A stretch of 64,000 bases of DNA from assembly GCA_036873755.1 (NCBI GenBank), contig JAVTVY010025245.1, positions 1-64,000 of the forward strand. The letters are read 5' to 3'. The notes under the pieces were generated by a model. That model was given only the letters and a program-made list of their open reading frames with translations. It made no database searches and was not told the DNA's origin. Shown here piece by piece: positions 42,875 through 56,259 of this stretch. The position numbers and the translations under genes were made by a program. Numbering within the stretch: the first letter of the stretch is position 1; each line of letters starts with the position of its first letter. This DNA is from Hanleya hanleyi (taxonomy: Eukaryota; Mollusca; Polyplacophora; Lepidopleurida; Hanleyidae).

Positions 42875-44451
42875 CCTCAATATACTTGGTCATCATATGT
42901 GAATACACATGGTCATCAAACCCCATTATACTTAGTCATCAAGCCTCAATACACTTGGTCATCACATGTGAATACACTTGGTCATCAAACCTCATTATAC
43001 TTAGTCATCAAGCCTCAATACACTTGGTCATCATATCTATATGTGAATACATTTGGTCATCAACCCTTAATATACTTAGTCATCAAACCTCAATATACAT
43101 GGTCATCAAACCTCATCATACTTAGTCATCAAGCTTCAATACAATTGGTCATCACATGTGAATACACTTGGTCATCAAACTTCATTATACTTAGTCATTA
43201 AGCCTCAATATACTTGGTCATCACATGTGAATACACATGGTCATCAAACCTCATTATACTTAGTCATCAAGCCTCAACACACTTGGTCATCGCATGTGAA
43301 TACACTTGGTCATCAAACCCAATTACACTTAGTCATTAAGCCTCAATATACTTGGTCATCACTTGTGAATACACTTGGTCATCAAACCTCATTATACTTA
43401 GTCATCAAGCCTCAATACATTTGGTCATCATATGTGAATACACATGGTCATCAAACCCATTATACTTAGTCATCAAGCCTCAATACATTTGGTCATCACA
43501 TGTGTATACATTTGGTCATCAAACCTCATTATACTTAGTCATCAAGCTTCAATACACTTGGTCATCACATGTGAATACACTTGGTCATCAAACCCCATTA
43601 TACTTAGTCATCAAATCTCAACACACTTGCTCATCATATGTGAATACACATGGTCATCAAACCCCATTATACTTAGTCATTAAGCCTCAATATACTTGGT
43701 CATCACATGTGAATACACATGGTCATCAAACCCCATTATACTTAGTCATCAAATCTCAATACACTTGGTCATCCCATGTGTATACACTTGGTCATCAAAC
43801 CTCATTATACTTAGTCATCAAATCTCAATACACTTGGTCATCACATGTGTATACACTTGGTCATCAAATCTCATTATACTTAGTCATTAAGCCTCAATAT
43901 ACTTGGTCATCACATGTGAATACACATGGTCATCAAACCTCATTATACTTAGTCATCAAGCTTCAATACATTTGGCCATCACATGTGTATACATTTGGTC
44001 ATCAAACCTCATTATACTTAGTCATCAAGCTTCAATACACTTGGTCATCACATGTGAATACACTTGGTCATCAAACCCCATTATACTTAGTCATCAAGCC
44101 TCAACACACTTGGTCATCACACATGAAACTGAATACACTTGGTCATCAAACCTCATTATACTTAAGTCATTAAGCCTCAATATACTTGGTCATCACATGT
44201 GAATACACATGGTCATCAAACCTCATTATACTTAGTCATCAAGCCTCAACACACGGTCATCACACATGAAACTGAATACACTTGGTCATCAAACGCCATT
44301 ATAGTTAGTCATTAAACCTCATCACACATGGTCATAATTTACTCATATACTTAGTTGTCAAACTTTAATACTCTTGGCCATCAAACCTCATTATCTTTAG
44401 TTCTCAAACCTCAATACACTTGATCATGATACATGTATATGCATACACTTT

Positions 44452-44650
44452 TGGGGGGGGGGGGATTTGGTTTAATGTCACACTCAAGGTTATTTCACTC
44501 ATATAGTTACAGCCAATTTGGTTGGTGGAGGAAGCCGGAGTACCCGGAGGGAAGCACTGCCCGTTAGCAAGTAACTGGCAAACTTTCACACATGCACCAG
44601 TGGGTCTCGAACCAGTGCCTGTTCAGTGGTGTGAGGCTAGCGGTAACCAT
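44452..44650 (-). mobile_element. tRNA-derived SINE, 5'-truncated copy
   Basis: Same family as 42642-42874 but lacks the A box; the head begins inside the region between A and B boxes. Ends in a run of 14 C (G on +). ATACACTT flanks both ends. Confidence 0.8.
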
Positions 44651-45290
44651 ATACACTTGGTCATCAAGCCTTGTCAAGCCTCAATAAACTTGGCCATCAA
44701 ACACCAATACACTTCACCAACCCCAATACACTTCACCATCATATCTCATTTCATCTGGTCAAAATACCCCAATCCACTTGGCCATCAAACCTCAATACAC
44801 TTGGCCATCAAACCTCAATACATTTGACCATCAAACCTCAATACACTTGGCCCTCATATCTTAATCCCCTTGGTAATCAAATCTCAATACGCCGGACCAT
44901 CATATCTCGATACACTTGACCATCATATCTCAATTCACTTGACTCTCAAACCTCAATCCACTTGGTCATCAAACCTCACTACATTTAGCCATCAAACCCC
45001 AATACACTTGGCCATTATCTCTCAATACACTTGACCATCAAACCTCATTACACTTGACTATCAAATCTCAATTCACTTGACCATCAAACCTCATTACACT
45101 TGACCAACAAACCTCAATACACTTGACCACAAAACCTCAATACACTTGACCATCAAATCTCAATTCACTTGACCATCAAACCTCATTACACTTGACCAAC
45201 AAACCTCTATACACTTGACCACCAAACCTCAATACATTTGGCCATCAAACCCCAACAATATTGGGCAATTCACTTGACCATCACATTTGT

Positions 45291-46049
45291 ACTTGGACCT
45301 TAACCCTTCTCAAGAATGGGCACATATTCATTGGGTTTGGAGAAAGGTGATGATATGCAGATTCCTCAGTAGTTGCCTACTCTGTTCTAATTAACAAACT
45401 TTGAGATTCTCAGAGAACAAGAGCAAAATGTATTGTTGTGAAACAAGATGATGCTCAAGTGTGAACACAAGATTGATTATGATGAATCCTCCTCCCCCCC
45501 CCTTGCCATCCCTTGAGGAGAAAATAACAATGGAATTTCAGTGATTTATTACCAAGAAAACGTGCAGATGGGAGATGAGTGGAATGAATGCTTGGCAGTC
45601 CTTATATTGTGAGATTCATTAACTCTACACAGGCAATTAGTACGTCAACAACACCATCAGGTCGGCAGAAAGTTAGAACATCACTCTTCGTGTACGTCAA
45701 AATCACTCTTTTCACCAACACTGGTCTCACACATGGCTTCTATAACTTACTATCTAAAATGTATGCATGAATACAGATCAAACAAACTTCGTTAATTTTT
45801 GTGTTAACCATATAAGATATATCCATAGGTGTAATAAAAATAGTCTCCTGATGTAAAAGTGGTATAAGAGAGAGAGAAAAAAGAAGCCTTCTTGGCTTTC
45901 ATCATTAACCCTTTCACCAATTCACCCCTGGGTTTGGCTTTTGTACATTTTTCAGAGGGATGTTGATCGGTGAAAGGGTTAATATTCTGACTGCAGTTTC
46001 TCTCCAAATGTTCCTTTCAAGGAATCTGTATATGTTCTTCACATCTTCT
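45291..46049. other. No gene recognised
   Basis: Contains a direct repeat of AACCCTTTCACC/GGTGAAAGGGTT as a short inverted pair (45908-45919 and 45970-45981). Nothing else was seen. Confidence 0.35.
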
Positions 46050-48045
46050 GCAATGTTCTCTCTAATAATTCAAACCCTTTTAGAGCAACTATTTACTCTA
46101 TCTAATAATTCAAACACTTTTAGACCAGCTACTCTCTCTAATAATTCAAACACTTTTAGACCAGCTACTCTCTCTAATAATTCAAACACTTTTAGACCAG
46201 CTACTCTCTCTATTAATACAAACACTTTTAGACCAGCTACTCTCTCTAATAATTCAAACACTTTAGACCAACTACTCTCTCTAATAATTCAAACACTTTA
46301 GACCAACTACTCTCTCTAATAATTCAAACACGTTAGACCAACTACTCTCTCTAATAATTCAAACACTTTTAGACCAGCTACTCTCTCTAATAATTCAAAC
46401 ACTTCCAGCTACTCTCTCTAATAATTCAAACACTTCCAGCTACTCTCTCTAACAATTCAAACACTTTTAGACCAGCTACTCTCTCTAATAGTTCGAACAC
46501 TTCCAGCTACTCTCTCTAATAATTCAAACACTTTTAGACCAGCTACTCTCTCTAATAATTCCAACACTTTAGACCAGCTACTCTGTCTAACAATTCAAAC
46601 ACTTTTAGACCAGCTACTCTCTCTAATAATTCAAACACTTCCAGCTACTCTCTCTAATAATTCAAACACTTTTAGACCAGCTACTCTCTCTAATAATTCA
46701 AACACTTTAGACCAGATACTCTCTCTAATAATTCAAACACTTTTAGACGAGCTACTCTCTAATAATTCAAACACTTCCAGCTACTCTCTCTAACAATTCA
46801 AACACTTTTAGACCAGCTACTCTCTCTAATAATTCAAACACTTTTAGACCAGCTACTCTCTCTAATAATTCAAACACTTTAGACCAGCTACTCTCTCTAA
46901 CAATTCAAACACTTTTAGACCAGCTACTCTCTCTAATAATTCAAACACTTTAGACCAGCTACTCTCTCTAACAATTCAAACACTTTTAGACCAGCTACTC
47001 TCTCTAACAATTCAAACACTTTTAGACAAGCTACTCTCTCTAATAATTCAAACACTTTAGACCAGCTACTCTCTCTAACAATTCAAACACTTTTAGACCA
47101 GCTACTCTCTCTAACAATTCAAACACTTTAGACCAGCTACTCTCTCTAATAATTCAAACACTTCCAGCTACTCTCTCTAATAATTCAAACACTTTTAGAC
47201 CAGCTACTCTCTCTATTAATTCAAACACTTTAGACCAGCTACTCTAACAATTCAAACACTTTTAGACAAGCTACTCTCTCTAATAATTCAAACACTTTTA
47301 GATCAGCTACTCTCTCTAATAATTCAAACACTTTTAGACCAGCTACTCTCTCTAACAATTCAAACACTTTAGAGCAGCTACTCTCTCTAACAATTCAAAC
47401 ACTTTTAGACCAGCTACTCTCTCTAACAATTCAAACACTTTTAGACAAGCTACTCTCTCTAATAATTCAAACACTTTAGACCAGCTACTCTCTCTAACAA
47501 TTCAAACACTTTTAGACCAGCTACTCTCTCTAACAATTCAAACACTTTAGATCAGCCACTCTGTCTAATAATTCAAACACTTTAGACCAGCTACTCTCTC
47601 TAATAATTCAAACACTTCCAGCTACTCTCTCTAATAATTCAAACACTTTTAGACCAGCTACTCTCTCTAACAATTCAAACACTTTAGACCAGCTACTCTC
47701 TCTAACAATTCAAACACTTTTAGACCAGCTACTCTCTCTAACAATTCAAACACTTTTAGACAAGCTACTCTCTCTAATAATTCAAACACTTTAGACCAGC
47801 TACTCTCTCTAACAATTCAAACACTTTTAGACCAGCTACTCTCTCTAATAATTCAAACACTTCCAGCTACTCTCTCTAATAATTCAAACACTTCCAGCTA
47901 CTCTCTCTAACAATTCAAACACTTTTAGACCAGCTACTCTCTCTATTAATACAAACACTTTTAGACCAGCTACTCTCTCTAATAATTCAAACACTTTAGA
48001 CCAGCTACTCTCTCTAACAATTCAAACACTTTAGACCAGTTATTT
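46050..48045. repeat. 36-bp satellite, about 55 units
   Basis: Units contain TTTTAGACCAGCTACTC, TCTCTAATAATTC and AAACAC; variants of 35 and 31 bp (the latter lacking TTTAGAC) are interspersed in a mixed pattern that suggests repeated unequal exchange. Spacer-like regularity was considered and rejected as CRISPR. Confidence 0.95.
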
Positions 48046-49265
48046 ACTCATTAAATTAATACAAAATTGGACTGATGCACATTTTCTTTTTCCAACATCT
48101 TGTACAGAAGCTGATTGTAAAGAGTAGCATATTGAATATTGACAGAATACTTTCTGGTAATGTCTTCTACAGTGTATAGTCTTAATATGTGTGAATTATT
48201 AGAGAGATCACCATAAATGACTCTACCATACATTTACAGCTGGACCATTTCATAGGAAGTATCAGTTTATTTCTCTAGTAGAGATGAAGGTGAACACAGT
48301 TGCAGATAGTATACTGCTGCACAGTAAACACAGGTGGTCCAATTCTCTGTCTGATCTCAACAGATCACTATAAGCTGGTAAAGAGAGCCACTCCTACTGT
48401 CATTACAGAAACATGTGGAAACCATCACAGGGATAATAACATAGGGATAGAACAGCAGGAACAAACTAAATGAATATGATCAGAACTTGGAACAAATTGA
48501 ATTCAGCCTTGTGAACTCTTTGATCACACGTACAACAAGAGCCGTCAGCTGATATATCCCCCCCCACCCCCCCCCCCAAAATGACCCAATATGGATATCT
48601 GTAATTAAAATGTCAAAGTTTGTACCCTGTGTTGAGCAGAACAGTTCACGAAAATGATGAAGAGGAGCCTTCCGCCTGGTAAAGAGGGATAGATTATTAA
48701 AAGAATGGATTAATACAGACATAATCAATTCTGACAGCACCTTTGACAAGTAGACATAGCACACAACACATTAAAATATGTAAAACTTAATAAAGAAACT
48801 GTGTCCTTTGACCAAGTGCCCATGTACAGGCAGGTTCATGCATCTAAGATCAGATCTTCTAACATCTTGACCAGATGCATACAGATTTGGTATTGTCTAC
48901 TTCTCATACTACTCCATACAGGCTCTCTAGAATCATCAGCCTGCATGAATACTAGATGGTCGGGAAGTTCAATGTCGTCTTTTTGGCACATAGGAGTAGG
49001 ACAGAATTTGTACGAGCAGGCAGATAAAAGGCCAGAGCACATCTACCTCCCATAGGGTTTTATATTATGTAAGTTTCAGATTGAAACGAACTCAGGGAGG
49101 AGGAAAGAAACTCTGTGGACATGGTTTCAAGTTTTTTGCACAAGGGGAAACGAAAAAACATGGTTTATGAAAAATTGGATACTGATATGACAAACTAGGT
49201 TGATGAAGGAAATATCTTTCCATATTTTTTTTTTTTTTTTTACAAATCAAGATAATTGTCTGAAG
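48046..49265. other. No gene recognised
   Basis: A C-rich run is at 48550-48578 and a T run at 49227-49241. The ORF at 49042-48836 (minus) has plausible composition but no recognised domain. Confidence 0.35.
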
Positions 49266-49792
49266 GTGTATAGGATTAGACTGCTCGCAAGGATGATGTT
49301 AATTTTCTCAAACCCTAAAAAATTTGGCATCTGTGTGGATGAAGTCATATAGCTTTTCTGGGGGTAAAAAAAAATCATGCATGTACTCTGTCAACGAAAC
49401 TCTTCTTCCCAGAGGCTCTCCAACAAAAACAACAACTAATTACAAGCATTTACCGATGTTTACAACAGTAGGGAAGACATTTCTAATAATTCAAAGTTCT
49501 TGTCAAGAGGATGATCAACAGATGAAGTTTGAATGGTCCAACAGATGAAGCATCTCTCAGTTCTTTGTCAATGAAGTTCTACCTTAATTGGCACTTGTGC
49601 TGTTCAAGTTGTGGGATGTAAGTAAAAACCAGCCTGGTGTATTACACTGTAACTGAATATTTATTGAGGAAAACAATTACTGAGCAATCTCTCAAAATCA
49701 ACAAAAACAGCTGCATAACATACACAAGATCTGCATTAGGATTAATGGATCTGTCCAGGAAATTCAGATAAAATACTAAATTATGCCTTAAG

Positions 49793-49993
49793 GGGAATTA
49801 GGACTTCTGACATTTTTGAAATTTTGAAAGTCATTTTTTCGAATTACTTCAAAGAAATAGTCATATTTTCTTGTGTTTAATTGTGTTTCCTATCTTTCTG
49901 AGATGAAATAATGCACCCTTGATAATTGAGTGCCTTTTTGAAAATTTCAACCTGACAAACAAAATGTCAAAATCTCTCAAGTCCCCCTGATTC
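49793..49993. mobile_element. 201-bp MITE, TTAAG-flanked, with empty site in copy B
   Basis: TTAAG at 49788-49792 and 49994-49998; copy B has one TTAAG (53609-53613) and no insert. Imperfect TIRs (GGACTTCTGACATTTTTG and the inverted GGACTTGAGAGATTTTGA). The TTAA duplication suggests a piggyBac-type MITE. Confidence 0.8.
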
Positions 49994-51879
49994 TTAAGTG
50001 GCATAGTTTTCTATTATAGCAATCTAATAATAGACAGGTCTGGAACAGGAAATGCTTACATAAGAGAAAGCCTAAGACATGTGGAAAATATGTTTCCACT
50101 TTGTGAAGTTCCAGCAGTTTTTGTTTTCTTTAACAATATAAAAAGTTCACATGCTATCACCCCATGTGTTGATATTAATCATGGATGAGGACTGTAAATG
50201 ACCTGGATTTTTTTCCCTAAAAATGTTATTTGAACTGTTCATTACATTTACACTACATACTAGCTCACTCATATAGATAGCTGCCTAAATGATGTACTGT
50301 TCTTAAAAAATGTAAGAGACATTTTATTGTCCTTTTATATTAGCTGATGCACGTATAGGCAGGAGACAGAATGTACAAACCACAAATTCATCCCTGTATG
50401 TACGAACAACAAATTCATGCTGCGACACATCAATGCATCTGTAGCTGCAATAGGGAAAATCTTTTGTTTAAGGATTAATTTATTTATTTTTTATTTATTT
50501 ATTTATTTAATTCAGAGACAAACAGGCCAATGTGGCCCACTAACCAGCTCGATAACAAATAATACAACAATAAGATACAAAGTAAACAATAATACTAAAA
50601 AACATGAACTAAAACGAAATCGGTAAGTGTGTTACAACTATATTGGGAATCAGGCATCCTTTGGCTTATTTCACATGTTATCAGCAGTGATATCCCACAC
50701 TCATTCTTTATGTTCTGAATATGCAGCCCCTTCTTTTTCAGGGCTTGTTTTTCCGTGGGAATCTGGAAATCCGATTCCCGTCAGCATCCCCACAAAATAA
50801 TTTACGGGAATCCAACAGATTCCCGTACAATATTAGCAATCTGTATAGAAATGATAGCATTGGATTCCCGTGAATTCCCATAGAGCTGTGTTGCGAGAAT
50901 CTATTTGGACTCTCGTGAATTTTGACGAAAAACAAGGCCTGTTCAGGGATGGTACAGATGGGCCAAAACTATACCATTTAGAGTATAGGTGTAGAAATTC
51001 CACCTTAAAAATATACTGCAGATGACACACAGATCAGCACAAGATAAACAGGAAATACAAAAAAAAAAATCGCATCATTTCTTCTTGCTGTGCTGGTGGC
51101 ACACCTGCCATGTTACTAATGTGGTGGTGAAAATGACACATGGCCAAGCAACAGTAATATTCACATCCATATAGCCTAAACTGACTAAACACACATCAAA
51201 CTGAAACTGCTAATGGAGGATGTACAAGCCTGGAAAACCTATTTTTATATGGTATTAATTTCACCTGTCAAGTGACCATAGAGCTCTACATCCCCCATCA
51301 GTAGCACCAGTAATCGTGGATTGCATCATAACTGATGCTGCTGCTGCAGGGAATGTGGACCTCGAAGGTTGATTGTTTTTGGTCAAAGATATCCCATATC
51401 ATTGATTAAGAGTAAGATTTTGAAAATGTAGATCTCTCTGATGAGCCATATTACCACAGTGGTCATGTTGCTTTTCAAGCATATTTACATATTTTAAGGT
51501 GTTGGCAGTGAAGTTACTGAGATGAAATGAAGGGACCAAGAAGGAATTGCTGAAAAAAACCCAACAAATGTACGTGGAATATTAAGGTGCAGATAATGAT
51601 ACGAGAAATGTGTGTAATATAGGTAGTTTGTAGTGTTAATGAGGTTAGCAGGGATAAACTGATTAGAGGGGAGAATAATTAATAATATAAAAATGTTAGT
51701 TGATCAAAAAACAGAATTTGCATGGAATGGTTCATTGCATACCAAATTCCAAGAGTTCAGCACTTGTGGAACAAAACTGACATACACATGTATACAGGAT
51801 TCAAAATTTTCATCGTTATCGACTTACAGTCCAGGCAAGATCTAATTGCATAAAATCCAAATACAAGAAGCCATCTTTG

Positions 51880-53060
51880 ATGACCGAGGTAGCTGAAAAG
51901 CAATCTCAACCTCCCTCTCACCAATGTCAAGCCACTCTCCAAATTTGACAATGATCGCTTCAATCAATCTCGAGCTACTCTCTTTAATCTTGGATTACAC
52001 AAGATGACTAACAGTGGCCATCATAGATTACAGTGGGTGAGTGAGTAGGATTTAACGTCGTTTTCAACATTGTTTCAGTCATATCACGACGGTGCCTACA
52101 TGTGCCAGAACACGAGAGTGTCCACAGTTCCTATTATTCTGGACACTGATCAGCCCAGTCAGTACAGCACCCGGTCACCCATCCAAGTATTGACCGAGCT
52201 CAACGCTGCTTAACTTCGGTGATCTGACGAGAACCGGTGTGCCCAACGTGATGCGCCGTAGATTACATAGGTAACTGATCCCAACTGTCCCCTCACCAAT
52301 GTCAAGACACTCTTCAAGTTTGAAGTTGATCAGTTCAATAGTTCTCGAGTTATCGGTCAATCAGGAAATGCGTGAAGATCTGGCAATGGAAGATGGCTGA
52401 TGGCAGCCATCTTGGAATGAAAAGCAATCTTATCTGTCTTCACACTGATGTCAAGCCACTCTCCAGGTTTTAAGTTGATCAGTTCAATTGTTCTCACGTC
52501 ATTGTCCGGACAAGATCCAACAGTCGAAAATCCGAGATGGCTGGCAGCCATGTTGGATTAAACAGGTTACTGAATAGCAATCCCAACCATGCTCTCACCG
52601 ATGTCAAGACACTCTCCAAGTTTGAAGTTGGTTGGTTCCATCATTCTCGAGTTATTATCCGGACAAGTTCCAACTGCTGAAAATCCAAGATGACTGGCAG
52701 TCTTCTAGGATTACACAGGTAATTGAAAAGTAATCCCAACCATCGTCTCATCGATGTCAAAGCAATCTTCCAGTTTGAAGTAGATTGGTTCAATCGTTCT
52801 CAAGTCATTGGTCAGACAAGAAATGCGTTAAGAGCCAACTGCTAACAATGCAAGATGGCTGATGTCGGCCATCCTGGATTACATAGGTGACTGAAAAGCA
52901 ATTCCAATTGTCCTCTCACAGATGTCAAGGCACCCTTCAACTTTGAAGTCGTTCGGTTCAATAGTTCTTGATCAAACAAGAAATGTGTAAATGGCTGACG
53001 GCAGCCATCTTGGATTAAGCAGGTAACAGAAAAGCAATCCTAACAGCAATCCTAACTGTC
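51880..53060. repeat. Tandem repeat of about 150-160 bp with YY1-like palindrome
   Basis: Six or seven diverged units, each with AATCCCAAC, CTCACCGATGTCAAG, CACTCTCCAAGTTTGAAG, GTTCAAT.GTTCTCGAGTTAT and CAAGATGGC ... GCCATCTTGG. Further blocks at 61590-62500 (copy B) and 62830-63720. Confidence 0.85.
52033..52258 (-). mobile_element. 5S-rRNA-derived SINE, full length, with target duplication
   Basis: On the minus strand the first about 110 bp follow 5S rRNA: CTCGTCAGATCACCGAAG, box A (AAGTTAAGCAGCG, 52218-52206), intermediate element, box C (TACTTGGATGGGTGA, 52189-52175). The body and tail follow. TAGATTACA at 52024-52032 and 52259-52267; the empty site in copy B is 61688-61696. The 5S internal promoter appears intact, so this copy could still have been transcribed by RNA polymerase III. 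Confidence 0.9.
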
Positions 53061-53702
53061 CTCTCATGCAGGTGGTTGGTGGGTGTATAAGATTAGACTG
53101 CTCGCAAGGATGCTGTTAATTTTCTCAAACCCTAAAAAAGTTGCCATCTGTGTGGATGAAGTCATATAGCTTTTCTGAGGGTAAAAAAAAAATCATGCAT
53201 GTACTCTGTCAGTTACAAAACTCTTCTTCCCAGAGGCTCTCCAACAAAAACAACAACTAATTACAAGCATTTAACGATGTTTACAATAGTAGGGAAGACA
53301 TTTCTAATAATTCAAAGTTCTTGTCACGAGGATGATCATCAGATTAATTTTGAATGCTCCAATAGATGAAGCATCTCTCAGTTCTTTGTCAAGGGAGTTC
53401 TACCTTAATTGGCACTTGTGCTGTTCAAGTTGTGGGATGTAAGTAAAAACCAGCCTGGTGTATTACACTGTAACTGAATATTTATTGAGGAAAACAATTA
53501 CTGAGCAATCTCTCAAAATCAACAAAAACAGCTGCATAACATACACAAGATCTGCATTAGGATTAATGGATCTGTCCAGGAAATTCAGATAAAATACTAA
53601 ATTATGCCTTAAGGGGCATAGTTTTCTATTATACCAATCTAATAATGGACAGGTCTGGAAGAGTGAATGCTTACATAAGAGAAAGCCTAAGACATGTGGA
53701 AA

Positions 53703-55682
53703 ACAAGCAGCCAGAGGATGCTAGGTCCCCCGCCAAAATGGCAGCAATATTTATAAGCGCTGTCGGTTTCAGAAGATATTCATGAGGATGGCAACAGCTA
53801 CTTCACAGGCGTAAGAAGCAGAGGGGTCTTTCCACCTTCCCAGGTTTTGAGATCAACTCCGAATGGCTGACTGAATGTTGATTGCTACTGTAATATATTT
53901 TCTTTACCATGTAGCATGAAAATTATGTAACCGAAATGCAATCCCAAGAGACAACTCATGGCATATTATCTGCAAACTAAATTTGACAAGAATATGAAGG
54001 CATCCTCAACCTATTGCCCAGAAACCAAATTTAGACTTTGCCACAAGGAGTCACCACCTGTAGGTGCAAGCAGGCAAAACACAATCCCAAATGACATCTC
54101 ATGTCATGGTATCGGCATATGAACTTTGAGACTCTGAAGAGGGGTCCTCAAGTTATTGCCGGTACTAGATGCCCACCGGTGTTCATGTTATTTGGGGCGG
54201 GTCACATATGAATACAAAATTTGAGAATAATCTGATGAGCAGTTGCCAAATTATTGCCCGGAAACAAATTTTTCCACCAGGAGACGCCACCTGTAGGCAG
54301 AAGCGGGAAAAATACAATCCCAAGGAACATGGTATCGTGGAGACATCTGCATACCAAATTTGAGAAGAATCCGATGAGGGTCCTCAAGTTATTGCCCAGA
54401 AACCAAATTTAGATTTTGACACCAGGTGACGCCACCTCTAGGCGCAAGTCAGTGAAATGCATTATCAAGCGACATCTTATGTCACGGTACATTCATACAA
54501 AATTTGAGAAGAATCCGATGGTCAGTTCTCAAGTTATTACCCGGAAACGAATTTGTGATGTTGCCACCAGGTGGCGCCACCTGTGAGTGCAAGTGAGCGA
54601 AAGGCAATCCCAAGCAACAGCTCCTGGCATGGTAAATGCATGCCAAATTTGAGAAGAATCCGATGAGCCGCAACGTTTCTCATGTTACCCAGAAAGGTAC
54701 ATATGTAGGATATTTCAAAGAAATTCGACCAAGTGTTTCTAAGTTATCACTTGCAGCATGGAATAATGGAATGAACTCTAGTGGCGCCACCTCCGGGTGG
54801 ATTTTGCTGAAACGCATCACCAACGGTGTTTTGTCGCAGGGAATACATTTACCAAATTTCGAAGAAATCCGACAAATTGTTCGAAAGTTATCGCTCGCGA
54901 AGGATTTGAACAAACAGGAACGGACATGCATTAAAGATTGGAACAAGACCCAGTGGCGCCACCTACAGGCGGATCTTGCTGAAACGTAATACCAGCGACG
55001 TCTTGTCGCAAAGAATGCAGATGCCAAATTTCGGAGGAATCCGACAAAGCATTTAGGAGTTATCGCTTACGCAGTATTTGCACGGACATGCACTAAATAT
55101 TGGAACAAGACCCAGTGGCGCCACCTACAGGCGGATCTTGCTGAAACGTAATACCAACAGACGTCTTGTCGCAAAGAATGCAGATGCCAAATTTCGGAGG
55201 AATCCGACAAAGCATTTAGGAGTTATCGCTTACGAAGCATTTGCACGAACATCCACGGACATGCACTAAAGATTGGAACAAGACCCAGTGGCGCCACCTA
55301 CAGGCGGATCTTGCTGAAACGTAATACCAACAAACGTCTTGTCGCAAAGAATGCAGATGCCAAATTTCGGAGGAATCCGACAAAGCATTTAGGAGTTATC
55401 GCTTACGAAGTATTTGCACGGACATGCACGGACATGCACTAAAGATTGGAACAAGACCCAGTGGCGCCACCTACAGGCGGATCTTGCTGAAACGTAATAC
55501 CAAGAGACGTCTTGTCGCAAAGAATGCAGATGCCAAATTTCGGAGGAATCCGACAAAGCATTTAGAAGTTATTGCTTACTAAGTATTTGCACGGACATGT
55601 CCGTGCATGCACGGACACATAGAAGCAAGAACCATTTTAAAGTCCCCGGCCGCGTTGCGGCGGGGGACAATAACACAGGACC
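53703..55682 (+). mobile_element. Pearl/Helentron-like element, 1980 bp, with known empty site
   Basis: Copy A has the uninterrupted site at 50087/50088. The insert starts ACAAGCAGCCAGAGGATGC, has GTCCCCCGCC at 53725-53734 and its inverse at 55659-55668, and ends AATAACACAGGACC. A GC hairpin precedes the right end (about 55643-55668). The core (about 53930-55620) is tandem GGTGGCGCCACC units. No clear target duplication. Same family as 7088-17806, opposite strand. Confidence 0.88.
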
Positions 55683-56259
55683 ATATGTTTCCACTTTGTG
55701 AAGTTAGAGCAGTTTTTGTTTTCTTTAACAATATAAAAAATTCACATGCTATCACCCCATGTGTTGATATTAATCATAGATGAGGACTGTAAAAGAACTG
55801 GATTTTTTTTTCCTAAAAATGTTCTTTGAACTGTTCATTACATTTACACTACATACTAGCATACTCATATAGACAGCTGCCTAAATGATGTACTGTTCTT
55901 AAACAAGCGTTCTGAGAACCCCAACATCTCGCCTTGCGGGGTCATCCGCCAAAGGTGCAGCAGTATTGAAAGCATACATGTAGAGCAAACAATAAGGTCT
56001 GGAATAAGTGATGCGGTACAGACAATAATGTCTGGAATAGATTATCTGGTACAGACAATAACATCAGTCCCATGTGGGATTACCGGCAAAAGTTAATCCC
56101 ACGTAGGATGGATAGGTCAGTGCAGTCGGATTACTGGTACATAGGGCATTCCAGTGTGAGATTACTGCTGGGTGGACCAGTCCCATGTTATTACTGATGG
56201 ATAGTCCTCTGTGGGATTACTGCTGGATAGTCCAGTCCCAAGTGGGATTACTACCATCA

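Larger units (their letters stand above)
42010..45290. repeat. 23-bp satellite with 69-bp higher-order unit
   Basis: The core (about 42020-44330) is built from three 23-bp monomers in fixed order: CTTGGTCATCAAACCTCATT-type, CTTAGTCATCAAGCCTCAAT-type and CTTGGTCATCACATGTGAAT-type. The flank (44650-45290) has only diverged monomers (CACTTGACCATCAAACCTCA). 69 is divisible by 3, hence the long spurious ORFs (up to 273 codons at 43352-44173). Two SINEs are inserted. Confidence 0.92.
49266..53082. repeat. Tandem segmental duplication, copy A
   Basis: From GTGTATAGGATTAGACTG to GGTGGTTGGTGG; repeated as copy B starting at 53083, so the period is about 3.82 kb. Copy A contains two insertions that copy B lacks: a MITE (49793-49993) and a 5S SINE (52033-52258). 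No gene recognised; ORFs at 50738-51030 recur at 60386-60678 only because of the duplication. Confidence 0.92.

Noticed and set aside
43352..44173. 273-codon ORF and neighbours in the 42-44 kb array
   Set aside because: Pure 69-bp satellite; the period is a multiple of three so several frames stay open. The peptide is a simple repeat (LVIKPQYTWSSHV-type).
46050..48045. CRISPR-like regular array
   Set aside because: Eukaryotic context, no unique spacers: the whole 36-bp unit repeats. No cas genes.
50738..51030. Conserved ORFs repeated at 60386-60678
   Set aside because: Similarity is explained by the segmental duplication; no domain and silent changes are not favoured in any visible way.
52150..52258. 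A 5S rRNA gene
   Set aside because: Only partly conserved, lacks the normal 3' end and Pol III terminator, and continues into a SINE tail.
53703..53724. Flanking RT sequence carried along by the 1.98-kb element
   Set aside because: At first the ACAAGCAGCC... block looked like captured RT DNA from 17785-17806. Comparing the three insertion sites shows it is the element's own terminus, and the RT reading frame stops before it.
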